Shown here: positions 8,871 through 17,002 of the stretch, piece after piece
Layout of the letters: the number at the start of each line of letters is the position of its first letter
How positions within the stretch are numbered: position 1 is the first letter of the stretch
Source: Alkalibacterium sp049389645
GTDB lineage: Bacteria; Bacillota; Bacilli; Lactobacillales; Carnobacteriaceae_A
Direction: 5' to 3'
Assembly: GCF_049389645.1 (NCBI RefSeq)
Contig: NZ_CP186540.1
Location: 1,922,001 to 1,986,000, forward strand
Length of the DNA stretch: 64,000 nt
Translations under genes and position numbers: made by a program
The notes under the pieces: model-generated
The model's database searches: none
What the model was told of the DNA's origin: nothing
What the model saw: the letters and a program-made list of their open reading frames with translations, nothing else

Positions 8871-9596
8871 ATGGCAGGACATTCAAAGTGGAACAACATA
8901 AAACAGCGTAAAGGCGCTCAAGATGCTAAGCGTAGTGGTGTATTCCAGAAATTATCTAAAGAAATATATAAAGCAGCAAAAGACGGCGGAGCAGATGTGG
9001 AAATGAATGCAGCACTGCGTATGGCTGTTGATAAAGCAAAAGCCAGCAACATGCCGAATGACAATATCGATCGGGCCATAAAACGCGCAACGGAAGCGGG
9101 CCAGGGAGCCAACTATGATGAAGTGGTCTATGAAGGCTACGGGCCAAACGGTATTGCCATACTCGTCCACACTCTGACAGATAACCTGAACCGTACCAAT
9201 ACCAACATATATATTGCCTTTGATCGCAATGGTGGTTCTTTGGGCGAAAAAGGATCAGTCAGTTACATGTTTGACCGTAAAGGCTACATCGCGATTGACC
9301 GCGAAGGACTGGATGTCGACGAAGACACGATGTTGATGCATGTGCTGGAAGCCGGCGGAGAAGAACTGGAAACGTCAGACGAAGTATTTGAAATCTACAC
9401 CGAAGCAACAGATTTCACAGCAGTGAGAGATGCAATGAAAGAAGCTGGATTTAAACTGGACCAGGCGGAATTGATGATGGTTCCCCAAACCATTTTACCT
9501 CTACCAGAAGATAAAACCGGTATATTTGAACAACTGATCGATGCGTTGGAAGATGACGACGATGTCAGTGAAGTTTATCATAACGCTGAACTATAA
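8871..9596 (+). CDS. yebC: YebC/PmpR-family protein
   Basis: A 241-residue member of the TACO1/YebC family. The universal N-terminus MAGHSKWNNIKQRKG fixes the start at the second of two consecutive ATGs (8871), 8 bases after GAGG. Other family motifs are AKASNMPNDNIDRAI and YEGYGPNGIAILV. Members were described as transcriptional regulators. More recent work links YebC proteins to translation of proline-rich stretches. It has its own promoter and terminator and lies just upstream of the comG operon, as in many Lactobacillales. Confidence 0.95.
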   Translation: MAGHSKWNNIKQRKGAQDAKRSGVFQKLSKEIYKAAKDGGADVEMNAALRMAVDKAKASNMPNDNIDRAIKRATEAGQGANYDEVVYEGYGPNGIAILVHTLTDNLNRTNTNIYIAFDRNGGSLGEKGSVSYMFDRKGYIAIDREGLDVDEDTMLMHVLEAGGEELETSDEVFEIYTEATDFTAVRDAMKEAGFKLDQAELMMVPQTILPLPEDKTGIFEQLIDALEDDDDVSEVYHNAEL

Positions 9597-9643
9597 AAAT
9601 TCACGTTTAATACAGAGTCATTAATTGAATACTTAAGAAAGTG

Positions 9644-9690
9644 ACCTCTAGCGAGTAGATAAAAAATATCTATTTTGCTAGAGGTTTTTT
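9644..9690 (+). terminator. Terminator after yebC
   Basis: ACCTCTAGC (9644-9652) pairs with GCTAGAGGT, with inner GATA/TATC pairing, and ends in TTTTTT. Confidence 0.88.
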
Positions 9691-9759
9691 CGTGAGCAAA
9701 AAAATAAATGCACAATATAATAAGTAGTGAAAAAAATTAGCTTAGAAAGGGAGGATGTG

Positions 9760-10833
9760 ATGGATACAGAATCATTCGCGATACATTTACTCACTATAGC
9801 AGATTCTTATCGAACAAGTGATATTCATATATTGCCTGAGCAGAAACATTATGATGTCTATTTCCGTCTCAACGGTCAGATGGAGAAACAATACTATCTG
9901 GATCGCGATGAAGGGACACGGCTCATTTCGTATTTTAAATTTTTATCGAATATGGACGTGGGAGAAAGACGACGACCTCAAAGCGGGTCAACGACATTTA
10001 CTTTGAGTGAGAAAGCGATCGACTGCCGTTTTTCAACCATCAGCAACTACCAGGCACAGGAATCGCTCGTAATTCGGTTGCTCAAGCAAAAAGATGAAGA
10101 ATCCTTTATCCCAGGGACTTTTTTTGCACATGAGTGGGGTAAGCTGGAGAAACTCGTTCAGGCGAAATCGGGATTGCTATTATTTTCCGGGCCGGTCGAT
10201 TCTGGGAAAACGACAACGATGTATCACTTGATCAAGAACCGTATGCAGGGAGAAAAACAGCAGGTCATTACCGTTGAGGATCCTGTAGAAATAGAAGAAA
10301 GTAGCTTTCTGCAAACGCAGGTCAATGAAACTGCCGGTGTAACTTATGAACATCTGCTTAAATCAAGTTTGCGGCATCACCCTGACGTTATCATTGTCGG
10401 GGAGATACGCGATGAAGAGACGGCCAAAATGGTGATGAGAGGAGCGCTGACGGGACATTTGATTGTCGCTTCTATCCATGCTAAAAATGCCGAAGGTGTC
10501 TTATCGCGAATGATGGAACTGGGAGTTGGGTTACCTTTATTGAAACAGACACTGATCGGTGTCGCTTTTCAAACGTTATTACCCCTGTATTGTCCGCTAT
10601 GTGATGCAAATTGTCAGACGTACTGTACGCATTATAATAGGGGCGAAAAACGGGTCGCTCTATTTGAAGTCATGACCGCTAAAGAACTCAGTTTAATGGT
10701 AGAAAAAGATACTCATGCACACCCAACGGTAGAACCGATCACCAGAGAATTTAATCATTTATTGAAAAAGGTGTTTGTTAATGGCTATATTACCGAAAAA
10801 ACATACCAGCGTTATTTCATTCCTAACGCATAA
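9760..10833 (+). CDS. comGA: Competence pilus assembly ATPase ComGA
   Basis: A 357-residue type II/IV secretion ATPase that powers assembly of the transformation pilus at the cytoplasmic membrane. ATG at 9760 is preferred over the upstream GTG at 9727 because AGGGAGG lies 6 bases before it. Visible motifs are Walker A GPVDSGKTTTM, Asp box region ITVEDPVEI, Walker B LRHHPDVIIVGEIRDEETA and His box GHLIVASIHAKNA. A tetracysteine zinc motif follows (CPLCDANCQTYC). It is the first gene of a seven-gene operon and overlaps comGB by 53 bases. A TATAAT at 9716-9721 may be its promoter, but no ComX-type box is visible. Confidence 0.95.
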   Translation: MDTESFAIHLLTIADSYRTSDIHILPEQKHYDVYFRLNGQMEKQYYLDRDEGTRLISYFKFLSNMDVGERRRPQSGSTTFTLSEKAIDCRFSTISNYQAQESLVIRLLKQKDEESFIPGTFFAHEWGKLEKLVQAKSGLLLFSGPVDSGKTTTMYHLIKNRMQGEKQQVITVEDPVEIEESSFLQTQVNETAGVTYEHLLKSSLRHHPDVIIVGEIRDEETAKMVMRGALTGHLIVASIHAKNAEGVLSRMMELGVGLPLLKQTLIGVAFQTLLPLYCPLCDANCQTYCTHYNRGEKRVALFEVMTAKELSLMVEKDTHAHPTVEPITREFNHLLKKVFVNGYITEKTYQRYFIPNA

Positions 10834-11845
10834 GCAGACCATCCGCCAGGGCCAATTCTTAAAGAGATGTGGTCGCTTGCTCCTCGATGGTTTTTCTCTG
10901 CAGGAAGCGCTGCTTTTCCTGGAAACGATCGTGGATGCAAAATCCAAGCAGATGGTTCAGATCATTCATAAAGAAGTGAGTCAAGGCACTCTGTTTTCAG
11001 AAGCGTTGAAAAAAGCCGGATTTCCTGATGAGGTATGCGCCCAGCTTTATTTTTCACTTTATCACGGGCAGTTAGCTGAAACGGCCATCAATGCAGGAAG
11101 TCAATTACTGAAACGAGCAGAAAAGAAGAAAAGAATAATAACTCTCTTGCATTATCCGGTTATCCTGCTCTTTTTTGTCACGCTCATGCTTTTAGCGATG
11201 CGGTTTATATTGATCCCGCATATCAGCGAGTTGACAGCTGTGCAGGACAACCAGCTCGATTTAGGCACTCGTTTCATTGTGGCAGGTGTTTATCATGCGC
11301 CGACGATCTTGATCGTCAGTGGGATTTTATGTGCATTAAGCTTGAAACTTCTAGTCTACAAAGGAAAGACGATGACCCCGCTTGCAAGACTGATGTGGAT
11401 TACCCGCTGGTCGAAGTCATCATTGTTCCAATTATACTGGAGTCAATTTTTTTCAAGTGAATGGGGGTTTTTACTCAAAGGAAACAGCAGTTTATTCGAA
11501 GTGGTGACGATCATGAAACAAAATACACTGTCACCCTTGATTACAGAAGTGGGTGAATATATAGAAAAAGAAATGAAACAGGGTAAATCCTTTCACGTCA
11601 GCTTACAGAAACTGAATTTCCTTAAGCAGGAAGTGATGCTCGTGGTGAAACAAGGCGAGCAATCAGGACATTTAGGACAGGAGCTGGAGATGTATGCCAG
11701 AAGCTGTGAAGAAGAATTTGACGAAAACATAGACCAGCTGATGAACTGGATTCAACCCATGATTTTTATTTTTGTAGCCATCATCATTGTAGCGATCTAT
11801 GCGGCCTTGTTGTTGCCAACTTTTAGTGCACTACAAACTTTTTAA
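10781..11845 (+). CDS. comGB: Competence pilus platform membrane protein ComGB
   Basis: A 354-residue GspF/PilC-type polytopic membrane protein that couples ComGA to pilin polymerisation. ATG at 10781 follows AAGGTG and lies inside the comGA coding region, implying translational coupling. It has two GspF repeats (RCGRLLLDGFSLQEALLFLE and the second around FLLKGNSSLFEV) and three membrane segments near residues 122-145, 167-192 and 325-350. It is followed 16 bases later by comGC. Confidence 0.92.
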   Translation: MAILPKKHTSVISFLTHKQTIRQGQFLKRCGRLLLDGFSLQEALLFLETIVDAKSKQMVQIIHKEVSQGTLFSEALKKAGFPDEVCAQLYFSLYHGQLAETAINAGSQLLKRAEKKKRIITLLHYPVILLFFVTLMLLAMRFILIPHISELTAVQDNQLDLGTRFIVAGVYHAPTILIVSGILCALSLKLLVYKGKTMTPLARLMWITRWSKSSLFQLYWSQFFSSEWGFLLKGNSSLFEVVTIMKQNTLSPLITEVGEYIEKEMKQGKSFHVSLQKLNFLKQEVMLVVKQGEQSGHLGQELEMYARSCEEEFDENIDQLMNWIQPMIFIFVAIIIVAIYAALLLPTFSALQTF

Positions 11846-11861
11846 GAAAAGAGGAAAAAAC

Positions 11862-12194
11862 ATGAAACAGTTAAACACATGGATGAAGAGAGAAGACGGG
11901 TTCACTTTAATTGAAATGTCCTTGGTATTGTTCATCATCTCAGCACTCTTGCTGCTTTTCGTACCCAATATAGCTAATAGACAGGAGGGTGCAAACAAAA
12001 CTAGTGATGAAGCGATCGTTACCGTTCTGCAGTCCCAAGCCGACATGTACACGATGGACAGAAAGGTTGCGCCAGCCACATTTAAAGATATGGAAACAAA
12101 AAATTATTTGACACCGAAACAATCCGAAAAAGCTGAGAAAGATTTTAATTTAGAAGCTGGCATAGTAACACGGAAAACAGCTGCTCCTGATTAG
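11862..12194 (+). CDS. comGC: Major competence pseudopilin ComGC
   Basis: A 110-residue prepilin. The ATG at 11862 follows AAGAGG; upstream in-frame sequence is inside comGB. The class III signal is REDGFTLIEMSLVLFIISALLLLFVPN, with cleavage by ComC expected after the Gly of DG/FTLIE and methylation of Phe+1. The Glu at +5 needed for pilus assembly is present. It forms the transformation pilus shaft. The soluble domain (NKTSDEAIVTVLQSQADMY) matches the family. Confidence 0.94.
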   Translation: MKQLNTWMKREDGFTLIEMSLVLFIISALLLLFVPNIANRQEGANKTSDEAIVTVLQSQADMYTMDRKVAPATFKDMETKNYLTPKQSEKAEKDFNLEAGIVTRKTAAPD

Positions 12195-12205
12195 AGTGGA
12201 AAAAG

Positions 12206-12664
12206 ATGATTGCTTATAAACATCTAAAACAAGACAAAGGCTTCACACTGATTGAAGTCCTGCTGGTTTTGTCGCTCGTTTCCCTGCTTGCGACATTTCC
12301 AGTTCTGCATTTTGCCCAGATAAAAAAAGAAACAGAAACGCAATTGTTTTTTGAGTCATTACGCTCCAGCATCACCTTGATTCAAAGCGAAGCCATTGTG
12401 AATAACCACTGGACGATGATGGAGGTTCGTCCGACCAACCGGCTGATCCGCTTTCGAGTGACGGGAGCAGGCAATTCAAAGCATCCTAGCAATCACATTT
12501 TGTATCTACCAGAATCTATCTCAGTAGTAGGGATAATGAGAGATTATTCTTTCTCAAGCGGATCAGGAAACTTGGGAAACATTAACGTGATACACTTCAA
12601 CACGATCCACGGAAGAGTCAGCGTGAGTTTTCAGATGGGAAGTGGCCGATTTGTCATTGAATAA
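12206..12664 (+). CDS. comGD: Minor competence pseudopilin ComGD
   Basis: A 152-residue prepilin-like protein with DKGFTLIEVLLVLSLVSLL at the N-terminus, so a class III signal with the conserved Glu+5. The remaining 120 residues form a GspH-like beta domain. It starts 11 bases after comGC stops and overlaps comGE. Minor pseudopilins are thought to prime or cap the pilus. Confidence 0.9.
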   Translation: MIAYKHLKQDKGFTLIEVLLVLSLVSLLATFPVLHFAQIKKETETQLFFESLRSSITLIQSEAIVNNHWTMMEVRPTNRLIRFRVTGAGNSKHPSNHILYLPESISVVGIMRDYSFSSGSGNLGNINVIHFNTIHGRVSVSFQMGSGRFVIE

Positions 12665-12971
12665 AAAGAAGGAACAGGGTTTTGTGATGATGGAAAGCAT
12701 AGTGAGCCTCAGTATACTGGCGCTTTTCATAGGAGTCGTTTTACCGTTTTGCCTTGAGCTGCTAACCATAAGAGAACAGGCAAAAGTGGAGATCGAATTG
12801 AGTCGTTTCTTATATGACAGTGCCTTATTTTATGATATGACTGATCCGAAAAACGAGTATTTCTCATCCGGTAGAGCGACAGCTAACAGCGTTGCAACCA
12901 GTAAAAGCATTCACCTTTACGTTGAGGATGAAGAGGTCAGAAGCGTCAGCTTTTTGTCAGCAGAATGGTGA
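12642..12971 (+). CDS. comGE: Minor competence pseudopilin ComGE
   Basis: A short prepilin-like protein with EQGFVMMESIVSLSILALFIG. It overlaps the end of comGD and the start of comGF. The start is uncertain: GTG at 12642 gives 109 residues, but TTG at 12651 or 12657 would suit the weak ribosome site GGGAAGTGG better. Assignment rests on the prepilin signal and on its place in the operon; the rest of the sequence is poorly conserved in this family. Confidence 0.82.
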   Translation: MADLSLNKKKEQGFVMMESIVSLSILALFIGVVLPFCLELLTIREQAKVEIELSRFLYDSALFYDMTDPKNEYFSSGRATANSVATSKSIHLYVEDEEVRSVSFLSAEW

Positions 12972-13432
12972 GTAACATCAAAAGGCAGGAGCAGGGATTT
13001 TCATTGTTAGAAGTGATCATTACCTTGAGCATAGTGAGCAGCTGCGTCCTGCTGTTTTCGTTTGCCATATCCCAAATAGGATCTACTCGAGCAGCGGTCA
13101 AGGATGATTGTCAAATCGAATGGCATTTGTTTGTCAATCAATTAGAGTATGAATTGACTGGAAGCGAGGGTGTGAGAACGAGTAGAGATAAATTAACATT
13201 TGAAAAGTTTGACATTGAAGAACAGAAAATGAAAACCATTAGTTATGAACGCTATTACAAAATCATCAGACGTCAGGTAGGTTCGTTGGGGCATCAGCCG
13301 ATACTTTTGGAAGTATCCTCGATCAATTTTTCACTTGTTGAAGAGACATTAGATATAGCTGTTGTGTTCAATAATGGGGAATCATATAGTGCTAAGTTTC
13401 GAGTGCGAGAGAATGAAGAGAGGAGGAAATGA
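12965..13432 (+). CDS. comGF: Minor competence pseudopilin ComGF
   Basis: A 155-residue protein with the prepilin signal EQGFSLLEVIITLSIVSS and a ComGF-type C-terminal domain (QIEWHLFVNQLEYEL, KISYERY-like segment, FSLVEETLDIAVVFNNGE). It starts inside the last codons of comGE and its stop overlaps the comGG start region. Confidence 0.88.
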   Translation: MVSNIKRQEQGFSLLEVIITLSIVSSCVLLFSFAISQIGSTRAAVKDDCQIEWHLFVNQLEYELTGSEGVRTSRDKLTFEKFDIEEQKMKTISYERYYKIIRRQVGSLGHQPILLEVSSINFSLVEETLDIAVVFNNGESYSAKFRVRENEERRK

Positions 13433-13893
13433 TGGTCAACAAAATCAGTCAATATGACGAGGGGAGCATACTGCTTTCCACGTTTCATTTACTCCTTTTC
13501 ATTTCATTCTTGATCATCTCACTCACAGCGATACTGCAGCATCAAATGATGCAGCTTCAGCAAATAAGTCAATCGTACGAAGCCAAAGCGCTGATCGAAG
13601 TAAGTGAAGCATTCCTTCGAGAAAGGCTGGAATGGGAGGACGTTGAAACGGGAACACTTTATTTCGATGAGGGCAGAGTCGATGTATTAAAAGAGACCGA
13701 CACACTGTATACATTCGTTGCGACAATGCCTAACCATTACACGAGTAAACGAACGATCGAGATTTCAGCTATTGAAGATTTGGAGGAACTGGAAATTCTA
13801 GAGTTAGACGAAGAAGGCATCAGCGAGGACGCTAATGTTGAACCAGTCAGTCTAGAAATACCTGATTTTCCGGAAGAGGAAAAAATAGAATGA
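13432..13893 (+). CDS. comGG: Minor competence pseudopilin ComGG
   Basis: A 153-residue protein with one N-terminal hydrophobic segment (EGSILLSTFHLLLFISFLIISL). Two consecutive ATGs (13429, 13432) overlap the comGF stop. The second is preferred, 5 bases after AGGAGG. ComGG proteins lack a clear processing site, as here. The last 40 residues are strikingly acidic (LEELEILELDEEGISED), which is unusual for the family. Identity rests mainly on position as the last gene of comG. Confidence 0.8.
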   Translation: MVNKISQYDEGSILLSTFHLLLFISFLIISLTAILQHQMMQLQQISQSYEAKALIEVSEAFLRERLEWEDVETGTLYFDEGRVDVLKETDTLYTFVATMPNHYTSKRTIEISAIEDLEELEILELDEEGISEDANVEPVSLEIPDFPEEEKIE

Positions 13894-13967
13894 GTCTTGG
13901 AATTAAAAACAGTTGAAGAGTATCTGCTTGATAGCAGAATGGATCAGTGAGAGACTGGATAACTAAA

Positions 13968-14015
13968 GAGCGCCGTCTAATGGTTGGGGAAAACCACATC
14001 TAGACAGCGCCCTTT
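13968..14015 (+). terminator. Terminator of the comG operon
   Basis: GCGC-GTCTA pairs with TAGAC-GCGC with one mismatch, around a loop containing GGTT/AACC pairing, followed by CCCTTTCTTT. Confidence 0.7.
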
Positions 14016-14076
14016 CTTTACAGAAGTTTGTAATCATACATAAGAAATGCCCTACGTTTATTTTTTTATCCCACTT

Positions 14077-14085
14077 TGCTATAAT
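14077..14085 (+). promoter_or_regulatory. Extended -10 promoter of the pepP-efp operon
   Basis: TGCTATAAT at 14077-14085 is an extended -10 element. The -35 region is T-rich without a clear TTGACA. The start codon of pepP lies 64 bases downstream. Confidence 0.6.
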
Positions 14086-14148
14086 GAGAAAGGAATGTTC
14101 GTTAAATATGAACAGAATGGAATTCAAATCATAGAATAGGGTGTTTAG

Positions 14149-15210
14149 ATGTCACGAGTAGAAATTATTCAGCAAACGATGAAAAATCAGAAGGTCGAAG
14201 CATTATTGATAACCAGTCCATATAATCTTAGATATGCATCTGGATTTACAGGAAGTACCGGGTTGAGTATCGTCACTCAGGATAAAGCTTATTTCGTTAC
14301 TGATTTCAGGTATACCGAACAGGCAGCGGAACAAGCTGTTGGATTTGAGATCATAAAAAATACAGGACCCATATACGATGAAGTGGAAACGATCGTAGAA
14401 AAAGAAGCTATAAAGGTATTGAGTTTTGAAAAAGATTTCGTGACCTATTCTACCTTTGAAAAAATAAATGATTTGTTGGCTTGTGAATTAGAACCAAGCA
14501 GCGGCTTGTTGGAATCTCTTCGAGAAATCAAAGATGAAAAAGAAATAGCAACGATTCAGCAGGCGATAAAAATTACAGAGTATGCGTTTGAAGAGATACT
14601 CTGTTACATCAAACCGGGTGTGACTGAAATAGAAGTAGCCAACAAACTTGATTTCTTGATGCGTGAAAAAGGAGCCACGGGTGTCTCGTTTGATACCATC
14701 GTTGCCAGTGGAAAACGTTCAGCCATGCCGCATGGCGTAGCGAGTGATAAAAAAATCGAACAAGGTGACATGATCACCATCGACTTTGGCTGTTACTATA
14801 AAGGATACGTTTCCGATATGACACGCACCATCTCTTTAGGTGACCCAGGCGAAGAATTGAAAAAAATCCACCAAATCGTTTTGGATGCGCACCTAAAAGT
14901 GAATGAACAAGCAAAAGCTGGCGTTACAGGGAAAGAATTGGATGCAGTAGCAAGAGATTACATCACTGAAAAAGGTTACGGTGAAGCCTTTGGACACTCT
15001 ACCGGGCATGGCATTGGCCTGGAAGTGCACGAAACTCCTGGGATCAGTTACCGTAATGAGAAACCGTTAGTGGAAGGGAATGTTATCACGAATGAACCGG
15101 GTATTTATATTCCAGGTTTAGGTGGTGTAAGAATCGAAGATGACCTCGTTATTACGAAAGACGGCAGCCGTAACCTCATGAGTGTAACCAAAAAATTGAT
15201 TCAACTTTAA
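14149..15210 (+). CDS. pepP: Xaa-Pro aminopeptidase, M24B family
   Basis: A 353-residue cytosolic metallopeptidase releasing N-terminal residues before proline. It has a creatinase-type N-terminal domain (1-125) and a pita-bread catalytic domain. Metal ligands are visible in TIDFGCYYKGYVSDMTRT (two Asp), GHSTGHGIGLEVHE (His), NEPGIYIPGLGGVRIEDD (two Glu). Length fits the YqhT/PepP group. Order pepP-efp-yqhY-nusB matches Bacillus yqhT-efp-(accBC)-yqhY-nusB with accBC absent. A PepQ-type prolidase is the main alternative. Confidence 0.88.
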   Translation: MSRVEIIQQTMKNQKVEALLITSPYNLRYASGFTGSTGLSIVTQDKAYFVTDFRYTEQAAEQAVGFEIIKNTGPIYDEVETIVEKEAIKVLSFEKDFVTYSTFEKINDLLACELEPSSGLLESLREIKDEKEIATIQQAIKITEYAFEEILCYIKPGVTEIEVANKLDFLMREKGATGVSFDTIVASGKRSAMPHGVASDKKIEQGDMITIDFGCYYKGYVSDMTRTISLGDPGEELKKIHQIVLDAHLKVNEQAKAGVTGKELDAVARDYITEKGYGEAFGHSTGHGIGLEVHETPGISYRNEKPLVEGNVITNEPGIYIPGLGGVRIEDDLVITKDGSRNLMSVTKKLIQL

Positions 15211-15337
15211 CAGAGAAAATTAAAGGGGAAAAACTTCCTTTGAAAATAGGTTTTCATAAATAATCGTGATACAATGGGTGTAACAAGACTCAATAACTTT
15301 CACAGCGTTACATGAGCGGTAATTAGGAGGAAATTGA

Positions 15338-15895
15338 ATGATATCTACAAGTGATTTGAAAACAGGATTAACGATCGAATATGATAACGGTATTTGGCGT
15401 GTAGTGGAATTTCAACATGTTAAACCGGGCAAAGGTGCTGCCTTTGTGCGCTCAAAATTAAAAAATCTGCGTACAGGTGCTTTGCAGGAGAAAACATTTA
15501 GAGCTGGGGAAAAATTTGAGTTAGCTCTTATCGAAACAAAATCAATGCAATATTTGTATGATAATAATGGTAATCACGTTTTCATGGATACAGACACGTA
15601 TGAACAACTTGAAATTCCTGGTGAACGTATCGAAGATGAGTTGAAATACATGAAAGAAAACATGCTGGTCAGCATAATGATGTATGGCAGTGAAATTATA
15701 GGCGTCGAAGTTCCTAAAAAAGTGGAACTTAAAGTCGTAGAGACTGAACCTGGCATTCGTGGCGATACATCGGGTGGTGGATCAAAATCGGCGACACTTG
15801 AAACAGGTGTAGTTGTGACGGTTCCCTTATTTGTTAATAAAGATGATGTTCTTATTATCAACACAGATGAAGGAACATATGCCTCGCGTGCCTAA
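15338..15895 (+). CDS. efp: Translation elongation factor P
   Basis: A 185-residue EF-P, which rescues ribosomes stalled at polyproline. The KOW-like N-domain carries the tip lysine Lys32 in HVKPGKGAAF, the position that is modified in Bacillus. Two OB domains follow and the C-terminus (GDTSGGGSKSATLETG, FVNKDDVLIINTDEGTY) is typical. ATG follows AGGAGG with 7-base spacing. An extended -10 element (TGATACAAT, to 15275) upstream may give it a separate promoter. Confidence 0.97.
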   Translation: MISTSDLKTGLTIEYDNGIWRVVEFQHVKPGKGAAFVRSKLKNLRTGALQEKTFRAGEKFELALIETKSMQYLYDNNGNHVFMDTDTYEQLEIPGERIEDELKYMKENMLVSIMMYGSEIIGVEVPKKVELKVVETEPGIRGDTSGGGSKSATLETGVVVTVPLFVNKDDVLIINTDEGTYASRA

Positions 15896-15933
15896 TTAAA
15901 TCATTACTGAATCATTTTAGAGGAGGAACGACA

Positions 15934-16350
15934 GTGGAAGAAAAAGTGATGAGAACGAATCAAAGCAATCCTTATGGCGAAATAGAAGTGGCACCTGAAG
16001 TGATTGAAATTATTGCTGGCATGGCTGCTAATGAAGTAGATGGCGTGTATGCTATGCAGGGTAAATTCCCTAAAAAAATGAAAATCGTCTTTGGCAAACC
16101 TAATCATAAAAAAGGTGTGCATTTAACATCAGACGAAGAGGGTTTAAAAGTAGACATCTATTGCTACTTTAAGTTCGGTGTAAATGTACCCAAAGTTGCT
16201 CAAGCCATACAGAAAAAAGTGCGAGAACAAATCTTTCATATGACTGATATTACTTTAGCGGAAGTAAACATTCATATTGCAGATATCGTACCCGAAAAAA
16301 CATCATTCCAGGATCTATTTGACTTGGATAAGGAAGAGGATGAGGAATAG
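15934..16350 (+). CDS. yqhY: Asp23/Gls24-family protein (YqhY type)
   Basis: A 138-residue Asp23/Gls24-family protein. GTG at 15934 is chosen, 7 bases after AGGAGG. Family motifs are GEIEVAPEVIEIIAGMAANEVDGVYAM and the VNIHIADIVPE segment. YqhY-type members sit between acc or efp genes and nusB. In Bacillus yqhY is linked to control of acetyl-CoA carboxylase, but its biochemical role is unsettled. Its stop overlaps the nusB start. Confidence 0.9.
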   Translation: MEEKVMRTNQSNPYGEIEVAPEVIEIIAGMAANEVDGVYAMQGKFPKKMKIVFGKPNHKKGVHLTSDEEGLKVDIYCYFKFGVNVPKVAQAIQKKVREQIFHMTDITLAEVNIHIADIVPEKTSFQDLFDLDKEEDEE

Positions 16351-16829
16351 TGACAACTGTAAGGCGTGTAATTAGGGAAAAAGCCTTTCAGTCTCTTTTC
16401 CAATTATCTACCCATGATGGATTGACCATAGACGAAGCTATTCAATTAGCACTTGATAGTACGTTATCTTTGAAGGAAGAGCGTACTTTAGAAGAAGCTA
16501 TGGCGTTGATTTTACCTGAAGAAAAAAGCAACGAAGGTATCGTAAATGATGCCTTAGCCTATCTAAAAATATTAGTGAGTGGTGTTCAGGAACATCGTGA
16601 CGATATCGATCAGACCATTACAAATCATTTGAAAAATTGGACGATAAATCGTTTGGAACGAACAAACTTGCTGTTGCTTAGATTGGCAACTTACGAATTG
16701 CTTTATCAGCCTGACGTTGATAAACGCATCGTTATGAATGAAGCTATAGAATTAACTAAAACATTTAATGATGAACAATCAAGTAAGTTCGTAAATGGGA
16801 TACTACAGAGTATTGCCGATAACAGATAA
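16350..16829 (+). CDS. nusB: Transcription antitermination factor NusB
   Basis: A 159-residue all-helical RNA-binding protein that with NusE (S10) binds boxA in rRNA leaders. GTG at 16350 overlaps the yqhY stop; an AGGAAGAGGATGAGGAA stretch supplies the ribosome site. Conserved segments are RRVIREKAFQSLFQL, WTINRLERTNLLLLRLATYELLY and VVMNEAIELTK-like IVMNEAIELTKTFNDEQSSKFVNGIL. Bacillus has folD next; here folD is absent. Confidence 0.95.
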   Translation: MTTVRRVIREKAFQSLFQLSTHDGLTIDEAIQLALDSTLSLKEERTLEEAMALILPEEKSNEGIVNDALAYLKILVSGVQEHRDDIDQTITNHLKNWTINRLERTNLLLLRLATYELLYQPDVDKRIVMNEAIELTKTFNDEQSSKFVNGILQSIADNR

Positions 16830-16905
16830 CACTTTTTGTCGTTCCCAAATTATCTGCTTTTGCATGGAAAGGCTCTATAATTGAGAAAAAATTAAGGGCG
16901 GTAAG

Positions 16906-16955
16906 AGAGGGCGAGAAGTAGACGAGTGAGACGTTCTACTTTTTGGCTCTTTTTC
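16906..16955 (+). terminator. Terminator between nusB and xseA
   Basis: AGAAGTAGA (16914-16922) pairs with TCTACTTTT (16935-16943). A lower imperfect stem (AGAG / CTCT) and a T-rich end follow. Confidence 0.65.
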
Positions 16956-17002
16956 TATTTACATAGGCAACAGAGATAAAAGATCAGGAAGGATAGAAGC
17001 GA

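Noticed and set aside
9691..9759. ComX (cin-box) or ComK box before comGA
   Set aside because: No TACGAATA-like -10 and no clear pair of ComK AT-boxes; only a general TATAAT is visible.
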